DNA from: an uncultured Eubacteriales bacterium
GTDB taxonomy: Bacteria; Bacillota; Clostridia; Oscillospirales; CAG-272
NCBI GenBank assembly: GCA_958414825.1
Contig: CATYXQ010000048.1
Coordinates: 1 to 14,604, forward strand
Direction of reading: 5' to 3'
Length of the DNA stretch: 14,604 nt
Of this stretch, positions 6,297 through 12,881 are shown piece by piece; within the stretch, counting starts at the first letter, position 1; every line of letters begins with the position of its first letter. Below the pieces are notes generated by a model. That model saw nothing but the letters and a program-made list of their open reading frames with translations, was not told where the DNA came from and ran no database searches. The position numbers and the translations under genes are program-made.

Positions 6297-9200
6297 ATGA
6301 TCATTAAAGGGAACAATCGCTTATGGATGGTACTTGCAGCGACCTTTTTGCTTTGTACTATCTTTAGCATGACGATTTGCGGCGCGGAAGCGAAGCCTAC
6401 CGTATATCTTGACGCCGTGCATGGCAAGGATACAAATTCCGGAAAAACATCTGCAGATGCGTTTGCTACGATGGATGCGGCTGTAAACGCGGTAGCTGAC
6501 GGCGGACAGATTGTTCTTGTATCGGATTATGTGATTTCAAATCATTATACCGAGCCTGAGCATTCGGGCGAAATTGTGATTACTGCAAAGGATTCAAAGC
6601 AGGAATATGCGGCGTCGCTTTCATTTGCCGTCAGCGGAGAAACGCATTATCGTCTGGGCGGTGCGGTTGTATTTCGCGATATAAACATTGACATGACAAA
6701 TTATGTCATGTTTGCTGCACAGTTTCATCCCATCACGTTTGATACGGGTGTAACCGTACATAACGGCGGCAGGTATGCGTTTGTCATAGGTGGATATCAA
6801 ACGCCGAACAGCGCAACGTTGCCTCAAAATTTAGATTCTCATATTACAATCAACAGCGGAACTTTTTATAAAGTATGCGGCTTTACCCGAACCAAAGGCG
6901 CGGCTTCCATGGACTTTACAGGAACGTCGTACATAACGGTCAACGGCGGCAACATCGGTGAAATGTACGGTGCCTCGCTGTATAACCATTATTCCGGCAG
7001 TACGGTCATTCATGTAAACGGCGGTACGGTTTCCGTTTTGAATGCCGGCGGCGATGTAACCCGCCGTCTCAACGGCAGCGCGACCGTTACGCTTTCGGGC
7101 GGCACGGTCGGAACGGTCAATATAAACAATGTGGTCGGAGATGCTACATTAACGCTTTCAGGTGGTAAAATCGGCGCCGCGATGCATACCTATTCTTCGG
7201 ATGCGATCGAGAAGCTGGCCGAGAAAGCAAAGTCGGTCAAAACATTAAAATGCAATTCGATGTTTTATAATGCGGCTTTGATAGATCGTCTGCGCACCGT
7301 GTTTGATGTGTATGAAAATTTTGCTAAACTGTATGTCAAAGCGGGCGCTGCCGGTAAGGGATTGTCCGAGACGGAACCCTGCGGAAGCTTGAAACAGGCT
7401 TTTGAGCAGTTACGCGAGTGCGGCGGCGATATTTATGTAATCGGTACTTGCGCGTTTGACCTTATGGAGAATCCCGTAAAGATCAGCGCGCCGGTTCGGA
7501 TTATCGGAGTTGAGCAGGGGACGATTTCGCTTGTTGCCGATTCCGCTCTTTCGTTTGAGGGGAATATAACATTTGAGAATATTACACTTTCCGGTGCCGG
7601 TGCGGTCAATTTACGGATAAAAGACGGTACTGCGACATTCGGCGAGGGATTTGCGGTGTCCGGAATGACACTTTCCCTGTCAGGCGAGGGTAAATCGTCG
7701 GAAATTCAGATTGCGGGCGGCGCTTTTGACAGTATTGTTTCCGGCGCGACCGGCGGCGAAAAGCATGTTGTTACAATAACGGGCGGTTCGGCTCGCAAGC
7801 TTGCTGTGGGCGGCGATTCGGCTGTTTCGACGGCGGATCTCTCTGTTTCCGGCGGCAGTGTTGATACGATAGAAATTAAGGATTCGTGTGTAACGGAGAA
7901 TTTGGTTGTCCGTCTGCGCGGCGGAAAAATCGGAAACGTTGCGATCGGTAAATTGCAATGCGAAGTGATTTTGGATTTGGGGAAAGCGGAAATCGGAAAC
8001 ATTGCAATAGCGGAAACGCTTCCGAACGGTGTGCTGTTGTGTGACGCTGATGCCAATCAGGAGTGGATTTCAAAACTTGAAGCAAAATTCCCCGGAAAAA
8101 TAGATGCAAATCGGATATATCTTGCGGATGGCGGTACCGGCGACGGCAGCAGCGCGGCATCACCTGTAGGCGATTTAAATAAAGCAATCACGCTTTTGTA
8201 CGGAAGCGGAACTGTTGTTGTCTGTAATACATATACCATTGAAAACAACTATTCGGTAAAGGCGCATACAGGCAAGATCACACTGACTTCCTACGATCAT
8301 ATTTTGGATTTCCGTGAGCAGGGCGCGTGTATTCGATTAGGAGCCAATCTTTCACTGGGCGGCGAAACCGTAATTGAAAATTTGAATTTTCATGCATCGG
8401 GCGCAGCTGTGATTTATGCAAAAGGGTATGCGCTGACCATTGGAAACGCGGTTGAAACCGAACTCACGGACGGCAACACGGAATATATCGGACTTGTCGG
8501 CGGTCATAATGCAATGCTTACATCGTATACGACCAATCTGACAGTTAACAGCGGCAACTGGGGCGCTGTTCGCGGCGGGTATAATTCTACAAAATTAATC
8601 GCGGAGGATATTCATACGACGCTCACGATTAACGGAGGCGTTTTCCATAAGTATGTCGCGGGCGGTTCCAGAGGCAATACCGGCGGAATTGTGGATATGA
8701 CCATTACCGGCGGAACCTTTTACGGCGGTGTGTTCGGGCTTTATGAGGAGGACAGCGCCGGATATAAGCTGGACTACGATATTACCATGCGGATCACGGG
8801 CGGTGAATTTTACGGTATGATCGGTCCCGCAAAAAATCAGAAAACCGTTCTGGAGGGGACGTTTTCGGTTTATCTCAGCGGCGGCTCTTTCGGTCATTTG
8901 ACTGATTTGCGCGGCACAGAAGTTTATTCAGGCGGCATGACCAGTACATTATCGATTTCATCTGATCTGGACATTTCCGCAAAAGAAGAAGGTTCGCTCA
9001 CATTTACAAATTATTTGCGCCCCGGAGCGGATCCGTGGCTGTTCTACTATGATGGTTTCTATTATTATACGGCGACGGCCGGAACGGTTATCCAGCTTCA
9101 CAAGGTGGCCAATATTTCGGATTTGAAGACTTCTACGGGGTATCAGATTTTGAAACCGACGGTCGGGAAAAATCTGTGGTCTCCAGAGATACACTATTTT

Positions 9201-10631
9201 ACTGCTGAGGATGTGGGTGCTGAGAATGCCGGTTGGTATATGTTCTTCGGATATGACGACGGAACCACGGCAAATCAGAGGCAGCATGTGGTCAAATGCC
9301 TGGATGGGGACAATCTGCTCGGTCGTTGGGGCGATCCCGTTACCGGAGAGGTGAATGTTCCTCGGAAAGTGAATTTTGTAGACAGTCCGTCGTATAACCG
9401 AGATCAGCTTTGCGGCGGCAGTTCTGCCATTGTGATAAACGGTAAAAAATATTTGACCTTTATTAGTGAGGTCGGCCGTGGAACTGCGGATTTCCATCAG
9501 ACGGTGAATATTGTAGAATTTGAAAATCCGTGGACAATGGTTGGAGAACCAACCACGATTTGTGTTCCTGAGTATCCTTGGGAAATGGGCGGATACGGCG
9601 AAAGTACGACTTCTCCGGGAGAATGGTACCCGAAAGTGGTCGAGGGTGCCTCGGCGGTATACGGTGAAAACGGAGAAGTTTATCTAATGTATACCGGAAG
9701 CGGTTATTGGACGATTTATTATCAACTCGGATATTTGAAGTTCCTCGGCGGCGATCCTATGGTCGCAAAGAATTGGCAGAAAAATCCCGATCCGATTTTA
9801 TCTTTGTCCGCTTCAATAAACGGATGCGGGCACGGCTCGTATATGACGGATGAATTTGGAACCCGCTGGATTGCTTATCATGCGTATATCGGCAAAGATA
9901 CATCTTCAAAACGGCATATCTTTGTGGAACCGTATTATGCGGATGCAGACGGCGTTCGGATCGGAAACGGCACCGGGCATCCGGCTCCGATTGAGACCGA
10001 GTATACCATTCAAATGAACAGTACGCCGCTGGAAAAGAAAATTTCCGGGTTTGATGCGGTTGAAAGGAGCGCTTTCCGTCCCTTGCGGGTATACGAAGAG
10101 CAGTTTACGGATGTTACGGCTGATAAGTGGTTCTATTCTTATGTAAAAACCGCTTATGCGTATGCTTTGGCGAACGGTACCGGAAAAACATCCTTTTCTC
10201 CGGATTCTGAGTTTACAGTGGCGCAGGCGCTGACTGCGGCGGCGAATGTTCACACTGCATATTCCGGAAAAAGCGTTGCTGCTGCTGTCGGTGAGGCGTG
10301 GTATATGCCGTATGTCAATTATTGCATTGAAAACGGAATCATCACGGCGAACTTGTTTTCTGATTATAACAGAGCGATTACGCGCGGTGAAATGGCGGTT
10401 GTATTTGCCAATATTTTACCTGGAAGCGAATATGCGGCGATACGCAGCGGAAATATACCGGATGTTCCCGCCACGCTCGCTTGTCACGAGGCTATTTTAA
10501 AATTGTATAATGCGGGAATTATCGACGGCGATTCCGGCACGGGGAATTATCGTCCCGATGACAAGCTAAGACGAAGCGAGGCATGTGTGATTTTTACAAG
10601 GATTGCGGTTCCGTCGCTTCGAGTGGAGTAA
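6297..10631 (+). CDS. Secreted S-layer-anchored protein: beta-helix modules, GH43-like glycosidase domain and three SLH repeats
   Basis: This 1444-residue surface protein starts with a signal peptide (hydrophobic 10-29, likely cleavage after GAEA at 32). Three beta-helix modules begin near 37 (YLDAVHGKDTNSGK), 345 (YVKAGAAGKGLSE) and 606 (IYLADGGTGDGSS), each rich in NGG/SGG/TGG turns. Residues about 905-1255 resemble glycoside hydrolase family 43 of the alpha-L-arabinofuranosidase kind. Visible there are GADPW with the catalytic base Asp912, LWSPEIHYF around Trp961, a general-acid candidate Glu1116 in VVEGASAVY, and CGHGSYMTDEFGTRWIAYHAY. The Asp that tunes the acid's pKa seems to be Gly here. 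Three SLH repeats (about 1270-1440, beginning FTDVTADKWFYSYVKTAYAY) would anchor it to the cell wall. The likely role is binding or trimming of arabinose-containing plant polysaccharide at the cell surface; the substrate is inferred. It is the first of three surface-protein genes in a row. Confidence 0.88.
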   Translation: MIIKGNNRLWMVLAATFLLCTIFSMTICGAEAKPTVYLDAVHGKDTNSGKTSADAFATMDAAVNAVADGGQIVLVSDYVISNHYTEPEHSGEIVITAKDSKQEYAASLSFAVSGETHYRLGGAVVFRDINIDMTNYVMFAAQFHPITFDTGVTVHNGGRYAFVIGGYQTPNSATLPQNLDSHITINSGTFYKVCGFTRTKGAASMDFTGTSYITVNGGNIGEMYGASLYNHYSGSTVIHVNGGTVSVLNAGGDVTRRLNGSATVTLSGGTVGTVNINNVVGDATLTLSGGKIGAAMHTYSSDAIEKLAEKAKSVKTLKCNSMFYNAALIDRLRTVFDVYENFAKLYVKAGAAGKGLSETEPCGSLKQAFEQLRECGGDIYVIGTCAFDLMENPVKISAPVRIIGVEQGTISLVADSALSFEGNITFENITLSGAGAVNLRIKDGTATFGEGFAVSGMTLSLSGEGKSSEIQIAGGAFDSIVSGATGGEKHVVTITGGSARKLAVGGDSAVSTADLSVSGGSVDTIEIKDSCVTENLVVRLRGGKIGNVAIGKLQCEVILDLGKAEIGNIAIAETLPNGVLLCDADANQEWISKLEAKFPGKIDANRIYLADGGTGDGSSAASPVGDLNKAITLLYGSGTVVVCNTYTIENNYSVKAHTGKITLTSYDHILDFREQGACIRLGANLSLGGETVIENLNFHASGAAVIYAKGYALTIGNAVETELTDGNTEYIGLVGGHNAMLTSYTTNLTVNSGNWGAVRGGYNSTKLIAEDIHTTLTINGGVFHKYVAGGSRGNTGGIVDMTITGGTFYGGVFGLYEEDSAGYKLDYDITMRITGGEFYGMIGPAKNQKTVLEGTFSVYLSGGSFGHLTDLRGTEVYSGGMTSTLSISSDLDISAKEEGSLTFTNYLRPGADPWLFYYDGFYYYTATAGTVIQLHKVANISDLKTSTGYQILKPTVGKNLWSPEIHYFTAEDVGAENAGWYMFFGYDDGTTANQRQHVVKCLDGDNLLGRWGDPVTGEVNVPRKVNFVDSPSYNRDQLCGGSSAIVINGKKYLTFISEVGRGTADFHQTVNIVEFENPWTMVGEPTTICVPEYPWEMGGYGESTTSPGEWYPKVVEGASAVYGENGEVYLMYTGSGYWTIYYQLGYLKFLGGDPMVAKNWQKNPDPILSLSASINGCGHGSYMTDEFGTRWIAYHAYIGKDTSSKRHIFVEPYYADADGVRIGNGTGHPAPIETEYTIQMNSTPLEKKISGFDAVERSAFRPLRVYEEQFTDVTADKWFYSYVKTAYAYALANGTGKTSFSPDSEFTVAQALTAAANVHTAYSGKSVAAAVGEAWYMPYVNYCIENGIITANLFSDYNRAITRGEMAVVFANILPGSEYAAIRSGNIPDVPATLACHEAILKLYNAGIIDGDSGTGNYRPDDKLRRSEACVIFTRIAVPSLRVE
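6405..9011 (+). repeat. Three tandem beta-helix modules, first and third clearly related
   Basis: The modules span about 6405-7316, 7329-8096 and 8112-9011. Each opens with a short strand and a G-x-x-G/S-rich turn as in DUF1565-like beta-helix starts. The first and third match over their opening: VLVSDYVISNHYTEPEHSG against VVCNTYTIENNYSVKAHTG. They also share rungs such as INSGTFYK / INGGVFHK. The middle module keeps the opening pattern and SGG/TGG rungs but is more diverged. This points to duplication inside the gene. Confidence 0.6.
9009..10061 (+). other. GH43-like catalytic domain region
   Basis: This segment codes for the five-blade-propeller-type GH43 region (residues about 905-1255). 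Compared from memory with GH43 arabinofuranosidases, it keeps the ADPW base, the WxPEIH strand, a shared NPWT segment, the EG general-acid motif and the GHG...YHA region. The position expected to hold the pKa-modulating Asp (IDGTVLEHNGK in relatives) reads GGSSAIVINGK here. Confidence 0.7.
10104..10616 (+). repeat. SLH triplet, copy 1
   Basis: Three S-layer homology repeats start at FTDVTADKWFY, EAWYMPYVNYCIENGII and IPDVPATLACHEAILKLY, with the ITRGEMAVVFANI and RRSEACVIFTRI ends typical of the family. SLH triplets bind pyruvylated secondary cell-wall polymer. The same triplet, with an equivalent R-x-Y-x-x-Q linker, ends the next gene. Confidence 0.9.
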
Positions 10632-10661
10632 AATATTTAAAGTTTTTGTTTTGGACACATA

Positions 10662-10690
10662 TTGATTTCGTAAATCTGTTATTGTAAAAT
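10662..10690 (+). promoter_or_regulatory. Candidate internal promoter of the second surface-protein gene
   Basis: TTGATT (10662-10667) and TAAAAT (10685-10690) are 17 bases apart. Transcription would start near 10697, inside the palindrome at 10692-10712. This would let the second gene be expressed apart from the first. Confidence 0.5.
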
Positions 10691-10691
10691 T

Positions 10692-10712
10692 TCCCCTAAA
10701 TCATTTAGGGGA
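10692..10712. promoter_or_regulatory. Palindrome/hairpin at the predicted start site of the second surface-protein gene
   Basis: CCCCTAAA (10693-10700) and TTTAGGGG (10704-10711) form a perfect inverted repeat around three bases, with one more A-T pair outside. No T-run follows, so it is not a normal terminator. It overlaps the predicted transcription start and ends seven bases before the ribosome binding site. It could be an operator or a hairpin in the leader that affects translation or mRNA stability. Confidence 0.5.
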
Positions 10713-10732
10713 TAAAATAGGAGGAAGAAACA

Positions 10733-12772
10733 ATGGGCAGAAAGATGAGAATGGTAAGTGCATTTTTGATACTTTTGATGTTGACTACCGCATTTTGCTT
10801 ATCAGGTATAGCGGCGGGTGAAACCGAAATCAAAAATGCTGATGAACTTGCCGCATTGATGAGCGACCCGGGAAAATGGTCAGGTACATATCGGCTGACT
10901 GCGGATATTGATCTTTCCGGAAAAAAGCAGAGTCCTATCGGCTCTTACGAAACGCCGTTCACCGGCAGCTTTGACGGCGCGGGTCATACTGTGAAAGGTC
11001 TGAATATCGAAAGCGACAACGGCACAGTTGGATTGTTTGGCGTTATTAGCGAAGCTTCGATTTCAAATCTTACGGTAGAGGGTACGGTTACCAATGTATT
11101 TGCTGCGGCAAATGCTGAAACCAAGATTGACGAAAAGTATCCCGGCACGGGCGGTGTATGCGGCGTCGTTTTGTCGGGCAGTTCTCTGACAAATTGCATA
11201 AATCGTGCGACGGTGAACGGTGTTGGTAACAGCGGCGGCGTAGCGGGTATCATTTATAATTTCGGTATGCAGACGGTGACGCTTACCGGCTGTGAAAACC
11301 ATGGCGTGGTAAATTCTTCTCTCGGAAATACCGGCGGCGTATTTGGCCGTATCTATGTTTCCACTGCGGCGACTCCGGCTGTGTCTGTCAGCAAATGTAT
11401 CAATCATGTGAATATTTTGGCGGAATCTGAGGACAGAAACCGCGTCGGCGGAATTGTGGCCTATGTGCGTTCTGAAGCCGGCATGATTATAATTGAAAAT
11501 TGCGAAAACAAGGGCGATATCACCGGAACAAACACCGCCGGAGGCAGTTCAAACGGGTCTTTTGCGGGCGGCATTATGGGTAGATCCGAATCTCAGCTTG
11601 ATTCCTCTTCCGCAGTGCAGCTTGTTAAGTGCCTGAACACGGGTACGGTGAACGGCAGTCATGTGTCCGGCGGCATTGCGGCTTATATGCAGCGTTCGGA
11701 TGTGTGTAGTGAAAATCCATCCAAAATAGAGCAGTGCTATAACAGCGGTGATGTAACGGGTACAAATTTTGCAGGCGGTATCGTGGGTTATACACAGAGT
11801 GCCTGTACAGCTGACACGATGTCTGAAGTGCTGAATTGTCTGAATACAGGCGCTGTGAATTCGGAAGCGTGTGCCGGCGGTGCGGTTGGCCGTCAATATG
11901 GATTTAATATTAAAAATGTATATGTTTCCGGCACGGTATCGCCGGCGGTAGCGAGCGGAGCATTTGTCGGAAAAGCTGAAGGAACCGTATACTGCGAGAC
12001 TGATGCGGCATATTATCTGGATACAGTGGCGCTAAATACCGTGGGCGTTGTAAATCTTCTCTGCGTGGAGCTTGGCGTGAAAAAAGTGAGTGCGGCAGAT
12101 GCAGCGAGGGCTGAAACGTTTACTTCTTTGGATTTCAAGAATACATGGACAATGGGAACGTCTGGACCGCAGTTGACCGCTTTTTCCGGCGAAACCGGTA
12201 CCGATCATGCTTTTTCGGCGGTTCGGACCTATGGAAATCAGTTTACAGATGTAACAGCGGATAAATGGTTCTATAAATATGTCAAAACAGCTTATGAATA
12301 CGGTTTGGCAAACGGAACCGGTGCGACTACTTTTTCACCGGACAGCAAATTTACGGTAGTGCAGGCGTTGACCGCTGCCGCAAATATTCATGCCGCATAT
12401 AACAAGAGCACGGTTCCTGCTGCTGCGGCGGGCGAGGTGTGGTATACGCCCTATGTCAATTATTGCATTAAAAACGGCATTATCACAAAAACACAATTCT
12501 CCGATTATACGAAAAATATTACACGCGGCGATATGGCGGTTGTATTTGCCAATATTCTCCCGGACAGCGAGTATGCAGCGGTACGCAGCGGGAGCATACC
12601 GGATGTAACTGCAAAACTTCCTTGCTACGCGGCGGTCACAAAGCTGTTTAACGCCGGTATCGTCGGCGGTGATTCCGGTACGGGCAAATTCCGTCCGAAC
12701 GATGAAATTGTTCGCAGCGAGGCATGCGTTATTTTTACTCGTATTGCGGTTGCAGATGAGCGTATAAAATAA
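10733..12772 (+). CDS. Secreted GLUG-type beta-helix surface protein with three SLH repeats
   Basis: This 679-residue protein has a signal peptide (hydrophobic 8-27, likely cleavage after GIAA at 28; no lipobox). A short region (about 31-60) leads into FTGSFDGAGHTVKGLNIE at 76-93, the usual start of GLUG-type beta-helix proteins. About eight repeats follow to residue 415, each pairing a GGxxG/A turn with a C-x-N-x-G-x-V/I segment, for example NCINRATVNG (154-163), QCYNSGDVTG (334-343) and NCLNTGAVN (368-376). Such domains are found in adhesins and other surface proteins and have no known catalytic residues. The SLH triplet covers 504-673. The start has AGGAGG at 10719-10724. The protein is paralogous to the next gene over about 470 residues and to the previous gene over the SLH part. 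It is likely a structural or adhesive S-layer-associated protein; the ligand is unknown. Confidence 0.88.
   Translation: MGRKMRMVSAFLILLMLTTAFCLSGIAAGETEIKNADELAALMSDPGKWSGTYRLTADIDLSGKKQSPIGSYETPFTGSFDGAGHTVKGLNIESDNGTVGLFGVISEASISNLTVEGTVTNVFAAANAETKIDEKYPGTGGVCGVVLSGSSLTNCINRATVNGVGNSGGVAGIIYNFGMQTVTLTGCENHGVVNSSLGNTGGVFGRIYVSTAATPAVSVSKCINHVNILAESEDRNRVGGIVAYVRSEAGMIIIENCENKGDITGTNTAGGSSNGSFAGGIMGRSESQLDSSSAVQLVKCLNTGTVNGSHVSGGIAAYMQRSDVCSENPSKIEQCYNSGDVTGTNFAGGIVGYTQSACTADTMSEVLNCLNTGAVNSEACAGGAVGRQYGFNIKNVYVSGTVSPAVASGAFVGKAEGTVYCETDAAYYLDTVALNTVGVVNLLCVELGVKKVSAADAARAETFTSLDFKNTWTMGTSGPQLTAFSGETGTDHAFSAVRTYGNQFTDVTADKWFYKYVKTAYEYGLANGTGATTFSPDSKFTVVQALTAAANIHAAYNKSTVPAAAAGEVWYTPYVNYCIKNGIITKTQFSDYTKNITRGDMAVVFANILPDSEYAAVRSGSIPDVTAKLPCYAAVTKLFNAGIVGGDSGTGKFRPNDEIVRSEACVIFTRIAVADERIK
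12242..12751 (+). repeat. SLH triplet, copy 2
   Basis: This triplet is a close protein-level match to the one at 10104-10616, sharing FTDVTADKWFY, FSPDS, ALTAAAN, PYVNYCI, MAVVFANILP and RSEACVIFTRIAV. Many codons differ at the third position, so the two copies diverged under protein-level selection rather than arising by a very recent duplication. Confidence 0.9.
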
Positions 12773-12781
12773 TTTTTCCTG

Positions 12782-12829
12782 TCCGGGACAATCAAAAAGA
12801 CGGAGAGACTGTCATTTGATTGTCCCGGA
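12782..12829. promoter_or_regulatory. Long intergenic hairpin between the second and third surface-protein genes
   Basis: TCCGGGACAATCAAA (12782-12796) pairs perfectly with 12815-12829. After a small internal loop, GACGG (12799-12803) and CTGTC (12809-12813) form a second stem with loop AGAGA. The hairpin starts ten bases after the stop of the second gene and ends 52 bases before the third start. There is no T-run after it on either strand, so it is more likely an RNA processing, stability or attenuation element than a standard terminator, though weak termination is possible. Confidence 0.6.
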
Positions 12830-12881
12830 TAAAAGACATCATTCGATCTATAGAGTCAAATCGTCTTTGCGGAGGAAAACT

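Noticed and set aside
7680..8248. Several overlapping minus-strand open frames of 63-116 codons inside the first surface-protein gene
   Set aside because: They lie opposite a continuous, domain-supported coding region, have no ribosome binding sites that stand out and no family resemblance.
8958..9497. 179-codon minus-strand open frame opposite the GH43-like region
   Set aside because: It mirrors the conserved glycosidase segment and has no recognisable motifs of its own.
10733..10820. Lipoprotein signal in the second surface protein
   Set aside because: The Cys near residue 22 is not preceded by a lipobox; a normal signal peptidase cleavage after GIAA and SLH anchoring fit better.
12782..12829. 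Standard rho-independent terminator after the second surface-protein gene
   Set aside because: The stem is strong, but no T-run follows on either strand, so it was recorded as a hairpin of unknown role.
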